Origin: Rhinopithecus roxellana
Taxonomy: Eukaryota; Chordata; Mammalia; Primates; Cercopithecidae
Length of the DNA: 64,000 nucleotides
NCBI RefSeq assembly: GCF_007565055.1
Contig: NC_044554.1
Coordinates: 14,919,921-14,983,920, forward strand
Direction: 5' to 3'
Shown here one piece after another: positions 42,895-62,379 of this stretch (its first letter is position 1; the number at the start of each line of letters is the position of its first letter). The notes under the pieces are model-generated. The model searched no databases. It was not told the origin of the DNA and saw nothing but the letters and a program-made list of their open reading frames with translations. The translations under genes were made by a program, and so were the position numbers.

Positions 42895-43700
42895 ACAAAA
42901 AACTGGAAAAACTCTGTAAGTTGGAAATAAAGGAGGACTTCCAAACTAGCAGAAGAGCCAAAAAAGAAATCAAAATGGACATTCGAATTAAAAGGACTAT
43001 AGAACTACTTACAAGGTAGTAAAAGTAAAAAGAGATAAGAAAATATAATTACAACAAAAGGTAAGAAAGGAATGAGAAAAAGGAAAGGAAGGACAAATAG
43101 GTCAATATAAAGGTAGAAAAAAAAGTTTAGAAAATCGTTAGCTATATTAAAAACAAATGGAGTCTGTGGTCCTAATGAAAGGTAAAAGTTGTCAGAGTGA
43201 CTATAAAAACAAAATCCCACTATATGTTATTTACATGAGAACTGTTTTAAATTGAGAAAACATGAACCTTGAAAGCAGAATCATGAAAAGTAATGTAAGA
43301 AAAAGGCAGAGCACATAAAGGAATGCTAATATAGCTATATTAAGATTAGAAAAAAATACATCGTAAGCTAAGACATTACTGGAGAAAAAAAGGGTTATTA
43401 TATTGAAAAGGTTTGTCAACAAAACGTAATTTTAAATCTGTATGTACGTTACCTAGTAACGTAGCTTAAAAAATACAAAGCAAAAAAAGATTCTGTGATA
43501 ACGGAAGAATTTTAATACCTCTGTCAGTTTTGATCAGGCAGATTTTAAAAATGGTGTATGTAAGATTTAACCATACAAATAATGTCTATTACATATGTGT
43601 CTTGTGTAATAGACATATATGTAACAAAGCAATAGACATGTAACAAAGCACATAACAGTTGCAAAATACATATTCTTTTCAACACACACACAGAATATTT
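42895..43700 (+). mobile_element. Old L1-like fragment, sense
   Basis: Purine-rich. 'gtcagagtgactataaaaac' and 'cccactatatgttatttaca tgagaactg' resemble the ORF2 'aaaacaagacccaactatat gctgtctacaagag' region of L1. Heavily decayed. Confidence 0.45.
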
Positions 43701-43984
43701 ATAAAAGATATTTCAAGATGTAACCTAATTATTGATACTGAATTAGAAATTAAAGTCTTAGCCTTTTGAATTCAGAGCTTTGTATTTTGATGTATTAATA
43801 TAAATTGCTTTTCCAGTTGAAATAATGTTTCATATTTACTGAATATAGGATTTTCTCTACATAAGATACTCTATATGAGATATTTATTATCTGTTCACCC
43901 TTGGATTTGTTAGTAAAGTAATCGCAGACTGAATCTGCATGACAATTTTCCCTTCAAAATGGTAATGGGAAATGTAGTATAGTA

Positions 43985-44200
43985 AGATGATCATGGATTC
44001 CTGAATTCTTGCTAAGCCAGTAGATCTGGAATATGGGGAAAGTTACTTAAGATCTCTAAAGCTCATCTATAAAAAAAAAAAAAAAGTATAATAATGTCCA
44101 CCTTGTGGACATGAGGGTAATGAGGAATAACATGAGATAGTGTGTATAGAGTACTTAGTACCAAGCAAATTATTACTGCTATTAGTGTTTTTATTATTCA
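43985..44200 (+). mobile_element. MIR fragment
   Basis: 'tctggaatatggggaaagtt acttaagatctctaaagctc' then a (A)15 run, then 'gagatagtgtgtatagagta cttagtaccaag', as in MIR 3' parts. Confidence 0.5.
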
Positions 44201-44615
44201 TAGGATGTTTACTTAGCATCTGTAAAGTATTAGTCCCAAATTAAGTGACCATTTTAATTCCTAAGACTTATGATTAGGTATTACAGATAGCGTAACCTAA
44301 AACTCTTATTCATATTGCCACTGAACAGTTACAGGTAACTAAGTCTCCAAATGTTATCTTACTGCCATTGCTGGCTCTTTTTCCTGCTGGCCTATGGGAG
44401 ATAAAAATAAGAAATTAGGAGAAGACAATGGGCGCTGAAAGAATTTCAGTTCTTGGATCAGCTTCCTTTCTTAGATTTCAGAGAACTTAATATTTTAGTT
44501 GGCCTTATGAATGTTAAGTGATTTTGTACTTTAATTTTGACCTATCAAAATGCACTTTTGCTTTCACTAATAATCCTTCTGATGTTTTCCTGAGTACATG
44601 ATCAGCAGTAAGTTT

Positions 44616-44947
44616 TAAAGCAATGGTTGGGTGCAGTGGCTCACGTCTGTAATCTCAACACTTTGGAGGCTAGGTAGGTGCATCAGTTGAGCCCAGGAGC
44701 TCAAGAGCAGCCTGGGCAACATGGCAAAACCCCATGTCTACAAGTACAAAAAATTAGCTGGGTGTGGTGGCATGTGCCTATACTACCAGCTACTCAGGAG
44801 CCTGCTGTGGGAGGATCACTTGAGTCTGGGGAGGTTGAGGCTGCAGTGAGCCATGATTGTGCCACTGCAATCCAGCATGGATAATGGAGTGAGACCTTGC
44901 CTCAGAAAAAAAAAAAAAGAAAGAAAGAAAGAAAGTTTTAAACCAAG
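44616..44947 (+). mobile_element. AluJ, sense, with target duplication and GAAA tail
   Basis: The body is about 44628-44930, with aagttttaaa on each side. The tail has evolved into A13 plus (GAAA)n. Confidence 0.9.
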
Positions 44948-45229
44948 ACTAAGCCCAGTTCTGAAGGATGTATTTCTTATCTTTTATCTAACCAGCTACC
45001 CAACTCTTAAAAAGGCCTAAATCCATATTATAATTGTTTTATTCCCAAAGGAGTATAGATTTTGTATTCTGAGTTATTTAGATAGAAATTCTGTAAAATG
45101 TTGAGAGAAGGAATGTGCTTTATTTGCAACTTTTAAAGGTTTGGCGGTCATGTGTCTGAGTCACTAATGAAACAAAGCTGTCTCTAGTAGAATTCTTAAG
45201 GACTGATTGTTTGAATCAGTTGTTAAACT

Positions 45230-46263
45230 AGGACTCTTGGTTGGGCTGAGTGCAGTGACTCACACCAGTAATCCCAGTGAAACAGGAAAAGTTCCCTTGT
45301 CTCCCTCACAGGGGTAGTGGCTCACCTCTTCAGTGTCCTGCTGCTCAAACCTCTAATGGGAGCATGCTCACGGACAGGTTGTGGAGCTCCGACCCCACGG
45401 CAGCATCTAGGGATGAATGCTTACAGCTCCTGAAGCCCCAGTAGGCGTGTGTTACAGTGTGCTTTTTTAGTTTTGCCATCTGTAGGTGGCTTGTGTTAGC
45501 TCAATTAGACCCTCTGCCGTATCGGAAGGAGAGAGGGCTTTCTGTATCCCGAGTTCTTGCCTTGGTGTACCGAAAAATCAGATCAAATGTGGGCTTGGAG
45601 AATGAGTGTGAGGTTTTATTGAATAGTGGAAGTAGCTCTCAGCAGATGGATGGGGAGACCGAAGCGGGATAGAGTGGGAAGGTGGTTTTCCCCTGAAGTC
45701 TAGCCGTTCTTGGCCAAACTCTGTGTCGTCTCACCGTAGATGGCCTGCTGGCATCTGCAGATGTCTGCCGGATATGTTCCTCTCGCTGTCCAGCCGCTTG
45801 TGTGTTCTTCCACTGGTGTATTCCTCTTAATGTCCAGCCGTGGCCAGGGTGGTCTTGGAAAATGTAACATTTAGGCACCAAAACTGAAATGCCAGTCCTT
45901 ACCTAGGTCTGTGGGCACAGACTTGGGGGTGGAGCACTAGCCAGGGACCACGCCCTTCTCTACCCAGCACTTCCCTGCCTTCCCCTCCTGTATCACCGAC
46001 CCTTTGGGAGGCCAAGGCAGGAGAATCACAAAGCCAGGAGTTCAAGACCAGCCAGGACAACACAGTGAGACCCTGTCTCTACAAAACAATAAAAAAATTA
46101 GGTGTGGTGGGCATGTGCCTGTAGTCCCAGCCACTTGGGAAGGCTGAGTTGAGAGGACCACTTGAGCCCAGGAATTTGAAACTCCAATGAACTGTGATCA
46201 AGCCATGGCACTGTAGCCTGGGTAACAGAGCGAGACCATATCTCTAAAAAAAACGAGGACTCT
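45230..46263 (+). mobile_element. AluJ split by an LTR, with outer target duplication
   Basis: The Alu starts 45238 (ttgggctgagtgcagtgac), breaks after aatcccag at 45277, resumes at 45996 with ccctttgggaggccaaggc and ends at about 46255. aggactct flanks it on both sides (45230-45237 and 46256-46263). The LTR therefore entered an existing Alu. Confidence 0.9.
45278..45995 (-). mobile_element. Solo LTR (ERV1-like), minus orientation, inside an Alu
   Basis: It is 718 bases with TG...CA ends in the minus direction (tgatacagg ... cctgtttca) and an AATAAA (caataaaacctcacactc) in mid-element, as in an R region. The expected four-base target duplication ccag is degraded to ccga on the right. GC-rich with several CpGs. 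I recognise it as a primate ERV LTR but not its subfamily. Confidence 0.75.
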
Positions 46264-46286
46264 GACAACTAGTCCTAGTTGTCAGA
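46261..46286. repeat. 26-bp near-perfect palindrome
   Basis: Two 12-base arms (tctgacaactag and ctagttgtcaga) around the dinucleotide tc. It overlaps the right-hand target duplication of the split Alu and lies 170 bases upstream of an ORC5 exon. Confidence 0.95.
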
Positions 46287-46455
46287 CTAGTAAACATGTA
46301 CAAATTTGTGTTTACAGATTGCAAAGTAGTCATTTTCTTTGCAGATGTTTTTTGTGATTCAGTTATGTATCTTTATCAGACTGTAAGATGTTTCAGAAAC
46401 AAAAGTATTACATAATCTTATTAAAACAGTTTCTTATAAAAATGTTCTCTTTTAG

Positions 46456-46568
46456 ATTACCTCTCTAGTGACCCTTCAGCTGTTAACCCTGGTTGGCCAT
46501 GACGATCAGCTTGATGGACCAAAATATAAATGCACAGTGTCTCTAGACTTCATCAGAGCTATTGCAAG
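46456..46568 (+). CDS. ORC5: ORC5 penultimate coding exon
   Basis: This 113-base exon follows acceptor ctcttttag and ends GCAAG|gtaaaa. It has 37 codons plus two bases, which join G at 57262 to make Arg. It reads [20 protein letters not shown], then [17 protein letters not shown]. The TLQLLTLVG helix and the basic, aromatic segment after it belong to the C-terminal domain of ORC5. The exon lies about 170 bases downstream of a 26-base palindrome (46261-46286) and an Alu split by an LTR. Confidence 0.97.
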
Positions 46569-47634
46569 GTAAAATGTCTTCAATTATGTAAATGAGATAC
46601 TAAATATAAAAATTAGTGCTTTCCTAATGTAATGTCATTAGTCATGACATTTAAACATGAAAAAATCATGTATTTAAGTGCCAAGAATGAATAACTGCTA
46701 CTATAGAATGAACTTTCTCAAATTTACAAATGACATATAATTGGGAGAAATAGCTAATATGTTAGAGAACAAACATCAAGATTCTGAAAGACCTTAATAG
46801 GCTGGAATAAATGATCCCATAGTAGCAAGGTAAGATTTAATGGACAGTTGGCTACAGAAAACTCTCTTGTATTGAAATAAGATGGGAGAAAGCTGACTTA
46901 AGTCCTAAATTTTTTAGCTGACTACAAGGCTTTAAAAATCCTGACTTAGGTAACACTGATAGAAATATAGTGTCTAGGTCAGGGGACATAATCATTCTAT
47001 TGTGTGTTGTCACAGGCAGATCAAATCTGGTGTGCTGTGCTGTGTTTAGAGTTTTCAGAGAGACAAATGGATACATGCTGAAGGGGCACGAGGAGAGTGG
47101 TAGAATGAGGAATTGTGTCACGTCCCTGACTGAAGGACAGAGTGTGAGAGAAAAGCCTTAGGAAGGACATGTGAACTGTCTTAAGTATTTCAGGGGTCTG
47201 TCATGTGCAAAATGGATGAAACTAATTCTGAGTAATTCTAGAGTGTTAGAAATTCTGGGGAAGAAAGTATATTTGTCAAAATGAAAGCTGTCTAAAAATA
47301 CAAGTTTCCTTACAAAGAGGTGTACTTAGTGTTATGGAAAATGTTCAAACCATTTATATGAATAAGTGACTTCATCATACAGTTGCAGCTGGATAACAAT
47401 CTGTCAGGACTGTAATGGAAGAGGTGATGAGTGTGTAGACTGGCAGGTTGAACAGGGCATTCCATAGACAGTGTGTTCCTAATCTTTTTGAATATGAAGA
47501 TTCCATTTTAGCATCCTTTAAAAATTAGTCATGAAAGTATTTACATATATTTCAAAATTAACAGTATATAGGCATGAGACATTATTTTTTTCAGCCTAAA
47601 ACAGTGCTTGATAACAGTATAGATTTGCAGATCT
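46569..47634. other. ORC5 last intron, unassigned start
   Basis: No exon or named transposon recognised between the donor at 46569 and the TMA7 retrocopy. Confidence 0.45.
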
Positions 47635-49622
<1,988 letters not shown>

Positions 49623-50399
49623 CTCCACCTAAATTCTTGACTCTGTTTAAACCACAAATTCTAATGTCTGTGTTCATTCTGTTCAGTCTTCACTCTGTTT
49701 CACAGAACAAGGTTGAAACCATCAATTGAGAATTGAGCTACCTGTGCTGGTGGCCATCTTCTCTTACTTTCCTTTTTCAGCAGGATGGGTTTCCTCTTCC
49801 TAAGGTGGATTCTTCTACCTATGCTCTGAATTCCATCTCCTCCACTATCCGGGAACCTCTGTTAGTCTCGGCTGTTTGTCCTCTCAGTGGCACCTAACAC
49901 TGTTGGCTACTCTGTCTTTCTTAAAACTCTCTTCTATTAGACATGATTCCACAGTATTCTGGTGTTCCTCTTTATTCTTTGGTTGTTTTTACTAACAAAG
50001 GTTATCTTTACCACCTGACCTTTAAATATAGCTGTTCCTTGAGGCTTGGCCCTAGGCTCTTTTCTCATATTACATTTTTTTCCCTAGGCAACTTGAGCCA
50101 CACCCATGACTTCGACAATCATCTGTGTATTAATAATGTCCCTATTTTTAAAGACCAGATCTATTTTTTATAATATTCTTGACCTTTATTATTGTTTCCC
50201 AGCTATATTAATACATTTCCAAAACCGAACTTAGGAATTCTAACCTCTGCTTCAACCCGCCAACAAAAAGTGAAACATCTGGCTTTCCTCCAGTGTTTCT
50301 TATTTCAGTGATAAGCACTGCAGTCCGCTCTGTTGCCCAGGCCTGAAATTTGAGAGTCCTCCTTGACATCTTTCTCTCCCCAACTCGTAATATTCAACC

Positions 50400-51165
50400 A
50401 TTTGGCCTATTGAGCTTACAAAGCCCCTCTTATTTGTCTCAATTTCATTCACTTGTTATCATGATACTTTTATCACTCTAGATCAAGCCACCATCATCTC
50501 TTCTCTAGCAGTCTAATTGATCTTCTGTCTACTCTTATCCTCTTATAATTTGTTATCCATGCTGTAGCCAGAATGATTTTATAAAAATTTAATGTCACCC
50601 TGCTCCTTAAAAAAATTTAGTAGTTTCCCATAGCTCTTGAGATAAATAACAGAATCTTTTAAGTAACTTACAAGGCCCAAATGATCTGGCTCCTACCTGT
50701 GCCTAGCCCCATCTAGCACATACACCTTCTTTCCTCAGTATCTGCACTTTAACCACTGTGGCTTTTTTCCATTTTTTATATTCACCATTCTGCTTCCCAT
50801 CCTTGTATATACAGCATTTTCCAGTTTCTCTTCTCCTTCACCTAGCTAACTGCTACATAACCTTTAGATTTCAGTTTAAATGTCTGCTCCTTAAAGACAC
50901 CTTCTCACAAATACCACAGCCACCATCATCATCCCCACCCCATACACCCCCCCCAACACACACACAATTTGGAAGTTCTCATTTTGTTCTTCATTATACT
51001 TAACAAGTTTTACTTAAATAATTGAATAATTAGAGTTCATCTTTCTTTCTAGAATATAAGCTCATAAGCTCAAAGCAGACTGTGTTTATGTCTATCACTG
51101 CCTTATCCTCAAACCTAGCACAGTGCTTTAAACTTAGTATGTACTAAATAAATATTGCATGTTTT
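50400..51165 (+). mobile_element. L2 LINE 3' end, sense
   Basis: A long recognisable series: 'gtagtttcccatagctcttg', 'aaggcccaaatgatctggct', 'tcagtttaaatgtctgctcc', 'tagaatataagctcataagc', 'ctagcacagtgctttaaact', 'atgtactaaataaatattg'. This is L2 in consensus order. The same or a related old element may extend left to about 49623. It includes a C/CA-rich tract at 50930-50967. Confidence 0.7.
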
Positions 51166-51734
51166 CCTACAGTGATTAGCAGTAAAAATTCAGATGAAGG
51201 GAAACCATATGAATTTGTTTTGGGGGACAGCAAGAAGGAAGCTCAGAGACAGTCTCATTCCAAATCAAGGCTTGATGGGAGAGGAAGTCCTAAGGATAGT
51301 TACCAAAAAAAAGGAAGGTTGGCCTCATTCCAAACACCTGTGGCCCAAACAAATGAGATAAATGAGATAATAAGGATCACAGGATATAACCTAAATGTCT
51401 AAAATGGCAGTCAATCAATAGCATCATGTATTTTTATACAGTTACTGAAAATCACACTTTTGAAGGATAGTAACATGAGAAAATAACTCATGATGTGAGC
51501 TTCAGTGCATATAACAGTTCATATAAAGTTGTATATAAAGGAAAACTAGGAAACTATAAGGGAAGGGAGTAATGGTCAAAAGTCAATTGTCACCAAGAAA
51601 TCAAGCAGAATTCTCTGATTTACTGATAAAGCAGTCATTTGTAGCTTTATCCAGAACACTTTCAGTAGTATGATGAAGTAGAAGTCATATTGTAGTACTT
51701 ATGAGAAAGTAGATGTAGCAAAGAGAGAGAATGT

Positions 51735-51824
51735 TTTTCATTCATTTAACATTTGTTGTGTTGCCCATTATAAACAAAACACTGTGGTAGGCTTTGGGGA
51801 GATACAGCAACAAATATAACATAG
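51735..51824 (-). mobile_element. L2 3'-end fragment, antisense
   Basis: 'ttcattcatttaacatttgt', 'actgtggtaggctttgggga', 'gatacagcaacaaatataac' is the reversed L2 end. The young AluY inserted directly next to it. Confidence 0.5.
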
Positions 51825-52555
<731 letters not shown>

Positions 52556-54204
52556 ATAACTGCTAAAGGGGTTGTATGGTTGAGAGAGGGTTATTATTTA
52601 TTTTTTAAAGATTTGAGCATATTTAAATGCTGACAGGAAAGAACAGATAGAGAAGGAGAGTTAATGATACAAAAGCAAGAAAGATTAATTTAAAGCACGC
52701 AATTACTGAAATGTTATATAAGCATGGGATTTAGAATTTGAGTTGCAAGAGCCCTGGATGAGAGAGCAGATCTTGCATTATAACAAGAGAAAAAGATGGA
52801 TTCTGATGGAGCTGAATTTGGAGGTTTAGTGGCAAAAAGTTGAGGGAGTTCTGATCTGATGACTTCTATTTTCTCTGAGAAGGAGGAGACAAAATTGAGA
52901 CTAAGGGGAGAAGTAATAGCAGTTTAGAGAAATCTGAAACATTTGAAATAGCTGCCATGGGGAATGGAAGAAACTGTTGAAAGGAAAGCAGTTTGTTGGG
53001 AGTGTTGAGGTTCTTGACCTTGAATTTACAATGGCACCAATCTGTGAGACTTGTGTTCTCCAACACCAATCCATATGCTAGAGACTGGGACAGCTAATAA
53101 TTATAATTGAAATCACATCGTATTGGGGTTTTGCCAGGTAAGTTCAGTGGATTCCAGCAAGTAACCACGTGACCTGATGAATTATGGAGTTTAAGCTAGG
53201 AAGGCCAGGAAGGAAGTAAAGCCAGTCAGGGGCTAGTAGTTCAGTGCCTAGCACATAGATACTCAGTTAATGTTTGTAGATCAGGAAAAAATGAAAGCAT
53301 TTGTGAACTGATTGTCCCAACATGTTCCAGATAGCAAAAAAGGAAGAAATTGGGGATCATAAGGTAGAATGTCTGAATTTATTTCTTTAGAAGTAGAGCA
53401 TTTCTGAGTGTGATTATGAGAGTAGAAAAGGTTATTGGAGGTAAGAAATATATAGTGAAGTCACTAGGCTGACGCAGGACTTGGGTTGGAAAGGAAGACT
53501 GAACTGTATGCTAAATTACTCAGTGGCTAAGGGATAGCGACAGAGAGGGTGGGGATGGTGAGCAGAATGGTCTTAATCTCAGAGTAGCAGAGCTTTTTGC
53601 ACAGGACACCAGCCCCACCTGACAGAACTGTCTGAGGGTACAGTAGAGAGTTAAACATTCATTGGAAGGAGCTGAAGAAAAGACTATGTCCTTTGCGGGG
53701 AGCCCAGTTTCAGTTAAGCCTGGAAGGGGAAAATTAACCATTCCTTGAAGAGATAGAGGATATAGAGACTACAGCGGAAAGGTTTAGACAGAGAAGCTGT
53801 AGGAAGCTGATTCTAGAAAGGGAACATAGAATTTGGAGATAGAGTATGAGAGACGGCAGATAACAGATGACTGAGAAGCTTACTAAATATTGTTCTTGGA
53901 TTGTTCTTAATGTGAATGGTAGTTACACATTTTCAATTGTTTTTCTTCCACAGTCAGTGGGAAGGCACTATAAGATAAATTGAGGTTACAACTTAAAGTT
54001 TTATGGTCGCAAGTTGTCAGAAAAAAAAATGTAAAAAAAACTCAAACTCAAACTGCCCACAACAGTAAAAGGAAACAAAATAGTATCCTAAAAGAAAATA
54101 TTTTAATGAATCAACAAAATGAAATAGAGGGATAAAGGCAAAATTAAATCCTTAAATATATGCCATATAATTAACTTGTATTAACGTATTCTAAATTCTG
54201 ATTT
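52556..54204. other. ORC5 last intron, unassigned purine-rich sequence
   Basis: A/G-rich sequence such as 'gtagaaaaggttattggagg' may be very old LINE or retroviral debris, but I cannot name it. No exon. Confidence 0.4.
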
Positions 54205-57253
<3,049 letters not shown>

Positions 57254-57261
57254 GTTTTTAG

Positions 57262-57307
57262 GACGGTGAACTTTGACATAATAAAATACTTGTATGATTT
57301 CTTGTGA
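57262..57307 (+). CDS. ORC5: ORC5 last coding exon and stop codon
   Basis: The acceptor is gtttttag at 57254-57261. One G completes the Arg codon from the previous exon. Fourteen codons follow, TVNFDIIKYLYDFL, and then TGA at 57305-57307. This is the ORC5 C terminus as I remember it. The preceding intron is 10,693 bases and contains the antisense TMA7 retrocopy. The six exons in the window contribute 481 coding bases before the stop, that is 160 complete residues plus one base of a split codon. Confidence 0.97.
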
Positions 57308-57810
57308 AAACAAGCTTCAAAGCCATATGGACACTGTGACAATGACTAAGCCAAGCTGTGTTCATCCAACTACTTAACTGGCCAAGGAGAGGAGTTCTTT
57401 GGCTCTACTGGATTTGTCCAAACAGGTGCTGGCCCAGCATGGAATCTGATGAAAATATTCTGATTGGTCTGGGTGGATGTGAGCAGAAGACTATTTACCA
57501 GGGACCCTGGAGTATTTGGAAGCAACGTGTTAATTATAAACAGCAGGGTTTGAGCACAATCTGTTCTACTCTTAATGATGTTATCTTAACACTGAAATTG
57601 CCTGAAACCCATTTACTTAGGACTACATTTTGCTCTGTGAACTATCCCCTGCGCTTTGAACGTGCCAGCAGCCCTTGTTTATATGCCCATTCTTTTCACT
57701 TCCTCTCCACAGGAGCCTCTGCAGTCGCTTGCCAAAGCAGATTTTCCTAAGGCCACTGTTTTAAAAGATCATAGTTGCAAAATATAATAAATACAAGCTT
57801 TTTAAAATCC
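57308..57810 (+). other. ORC5: ORC5 3' untranslated region (end approximate)
   Basis: This is non-coding sequence between the ORC5 stop and the first good polyadenylation signal. I see no transposon in it, consistent with single-copy UTR sequence. A 130-codon open frame beginning at 57358 is probably chance: it lies wholly downstream of the stop and resembles no family I know. The cleavage site is inferred at 15-25 bases after the AATAAA; the sequence downstream (ttgtatgtacttatctttt) is GU/U-rich, as expected. Confidence 0.75.
57786..57791 (+). promoter_or_regulatory. ORC5: Polyadenylation signal AATAAA of ORC5
   Basis: Canonical AATAAA 479 bases after the stop codon, with a T/GT-rich stretch about 20-45 bases further on. 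It is the first canonical AATAAA I see after the stop, so it is the likely main 3'-end signal. Confidence 0.75.
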
Positions 57811-57969
57811 AAGCTTGTATGTACTTATCTTTTCACTTGCTTTTCTCAAAAGGCAAGGTACTTTGATCAGAAACAGACCAACTTTCCCTCTTTCAGCCTA
57901 CTTGATAACTGTGGTATGCTTGTATAAGGTTTATCTGGTCACTTTCTTAAAATTAGCTACCCAACCCAG

Positions 57970-57995
57970 TTTTTTTTTTTTTTTTTTTTTTTTTT
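57970..57995 (+). repeat. T26 homopolymer downstream of ORC5
   Basis: A pure T-run 179 bases after the poly(A) signal, directly followed by an 18-base sequence that also occurs at 55691-55708. Confidence 0.95.
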
Positions 57996-58013
57996 AATCA
58001 GTATCATGATTTT

Positions 58014-59928
<1,915 letters not shown>

Positions 59929-60051
59929 AAGCCCATTTCAAGCTTTCATTAATGCAGCAATTCCTTTCAACAACTCTGGAAGGGATGCTGATCTACCAAG
60001 CCTCATTTCATTAGTCATAAAGTGGTCAAAGTCTGGATACCAAGATAGCAG

Positions 60052-60225
60052 TTGAGACTCCAGGCTCTGGAATCCTTGGATCAAATACCAGCTGTATTGC
60101 TACTGGGTGTCTGGCCTTAGGCAAGTTATTTAACCTATCTATGTGACTGTTCTCACCTGTACAATGGAAAGTAGAATTTACCTCATAGCATTTTTACAGG
60201 ATTAAATAAATTAATATATCTAAGG
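60052..60225 (+). mobile_element. MIR SINE, left part, split by MER5A
   Basis: 'gactccaggctctggaatcc', 'ctggccttaggcaagttatt taacc', 'ctgtacaatggaaagtag'. It stops at atctaagg (60218-60225), where MER5A begins. Confidence 0.8.
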
Positions 60226-60349
60226 CAGTAGTTTTCAACTAGGGAAATTTTGCCCACCAGCAAACATTTAGTAATTTCTGGAGACATTTTTGGTTGTCAC
60301 AATTGGGTGTAGGGTGGGGAAGGGTAAAGGCCAGGGATGCTGCTAAATA
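60226..60349 (+). mobile_element. MER5A (hAT-Charlie), left part, split by Tigger
   Basis: Starts cagtagttttcaactaggg (hAT-type CAG end), with 'ttctggagacatttttggtt' and 'ggccagggatgctgctaaat'. Interrupted at a TA. Confidence 0.9.
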
Positions 60350-61053
60350 CAGTAGTCCCTGCTTATCCATGGTTTTGCTTTCCCTGAGTTTAGTTACCCT
60401 CTGTCATCCTCAGACTATGGTCTGAAAATATTAAATGGAAAATACCAGAAATAAACAGCTCATAAGTTTTAAACTGCATGCTTTTCTGAGTAGTGTGACA
60501 AACTCTCATGCTGTCCTGCCTAGGATGTGAATCATCCCTTTGCCCAGCCTGTCCATGCTGTCTATACCACCTGCCAGTGAGTTGCTCAGTAGTTGTCTAG
60601 GTTATCAGATTGACTCTTGCAGAGTACCTCAGTGCTTGCATTCAAGTAACTCTTATTTTACTTAATAATGGCCCCAAAGTGCAAGAGTAGTAATGCTGGC
60701 AATCTGGATATGTCAAAGAGAAGCTGTGAAGTGCTTCCTTTAAGTGAAAAAGTGTAAGTTCTCAATAAGGAAAGAAAAACATCATATGCTGAAGTTGCTA
60801 AGAATGTGGTAAGAATGAATCTCCGATCTGTGAAATTGTAAAGAAGAAAACAAAATCATGCTAGTTTTGCTGTTGTATCTCAAACTGCAAGAGTTGTGGC
60901 CACAGTGCATGATAAGTGCTTAGTCAAGATGGAAAAGGCAGATGTGAAGCAAAATGTGTTCAAATTATGGTAATCAGGTTCAGTGCTGTTAGAGGTTTTA
61001 GCCATCCACTGGAGGTCTTGGAACTTACTGCTCCTGTGGATAAAGGGGGACCA
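60350..61053 (+). mobile_element. Tigger1-like DNA transposon, internally deleted
   Basis: Starts cagtagtccctgcttatcca next to TA and ends ggataaagggggacca, complementary to the start. From 60669 it holds the first part of the pogo-type transposase frame: MAPKCKSSNAGNLDMSK, then LPLSEKV, with the following helix-turn-helix region (KSYAEVAK-like) broken by frameshifts and stops. The catalytic DDE portion is absent: sequence jumps from about 60960 to the terminal region. Dead element. Confidence 0.88.
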
Positions 61054-61114
61054 CATCCCATAACAGAATAATCTGACCCTCAAATGTCGCTTGTGCAGAG
61101 GTTGAGAAACCCTG
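61054..61114 (+). mobile_element. MER5A, right part
   Basis: 'ataacagaataatctgaccc' and the end gaggttgagaaaccctg complete the MER5A begun at 60226. The eight bases atctaagt that follow duplicate atctaagg before its start. Confidence 0.88.
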
Positions 61115-61170
61115 ATCTAAGTAAGGTATCTGGCACAGAGTAATTGTTCAATAAAGCTATTATTATCCTG
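61115..61170 (+). mobile_element. MIR SINE, right part
   Basis: 'ggtatctggcacagagtaat tgttcaataaagctattatt' is the MIR 3' end, continuing the copy begun at 60052. Confidence 0.8.
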
Positions 61171-62379
61171 AAATGTGTATTTGTGACCTAGAAAGGAGGT
61201 AAACGAGGGAATGTGACATTCTTACTAGAAAGAGGCACATCCCCTTTTTACTGTAATCTTACCTCATACCTAGAAAAATTATTTCTTGTTTAAATTTTGG
61301 AGTTACTCAAATGGACACAGTACCTTGAATTTTAATTTTTAGAACTGAAGTGTTATCTACTGGGTTCTAATCTGTACACAGATTTCATTACTTACTTTTC
61401 AATATCCTGTGGGATAGGTCAAAGGTATAGCTGAGAATAATCAAGTAAGAGAGCAGGTGACTGAGGACTTAACATTTTTTGCCCTCAAGGTGTACTGGCT
61501 GAACAATTAGTGGTATACCTCCAATGGATATAGTTAACCAACAACTGATTAATGTAATTAAGATGGTCTGGAGCATGAAAAACTCAGACTGTAAAAAGCC
61601 TACTCAGTCTCTCCAAAGTATGCATCACTCTGCTTGCACATTCCAAAGAAAAGTCAGGGGCTAAGTCCAGGAATAACGCATCTCCTATCACATTAAGTAC
61701 TCAATAAGTATCAAACATAGCAGATGAAATTCAGAAACTGTCTCATGTGTAATCAGAGCTGTAATAGTGTCCTCCATTGCTACCTGAAGTCTCACACTAT
61801 TGTGTACCATAATTGTTTGCATTTTATGCCTTCAGCCATAGGCAGAGGCTTGGAGTTAATTTGACCAGAGGTTGATATTATTCAGCTTCATCTCCTACAT
61901 TTAGAAAGCTTCATCTACTACAAAGTATGACTGCCTATCATGTGAATAGTTTAGATAATTTTGCATATAATTTCACTCTGCTGACACACGTTGCTTTCAG
62001 AAATGCTTAGTAGAGCTCAACAAAATCTTTCCTATAAAGACAACATTTCACTCAAGTTTGTCATTAAATGCCCTGAATACACAGTTAATGTTCATTTTCC
62101 AGCAGTGGCACACATTCATGAGACACAGTGTGAGAAGTAGAAATTTGGTAGAGCAGAGGAAATTATAATCAATTCATTCATAACTGCATGTTGATGCACA
62201 GTAATGATGGGAATTTTAGAAAGCATTCAACTGTTCAAGTAAATAGTCGTAGCTTTGGCATGATGGAAAGAGCATGGGTTTTAGAGGCATTGGAGATTTG
62301 CTTGGGTGTTAGATAAACCGTAATCCATTTCATTTTTCTTTCAAGGAGTTGAGGGTTTGATTTAATGGCAGTTTCCCTA
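61171..62379. other. Intergenic, nothing recognised
   Basis: No gene, RNA gene or named repeat seen. Confidence 0.45.

Noticed and set aside
57358..57750. 130-codon open frame after ORC5
   Set aside because: It lies wholly in the 3' UTR after the true stop and before the poly(A) signal, and has no recognisable protein similarity.
60669..60940. MAPKCKSSNAG frame as a possible domesticated transposase gene
   Set aside because: It is the start of a Tigger1 transposase with frameshifts and stops and no catalytic part.
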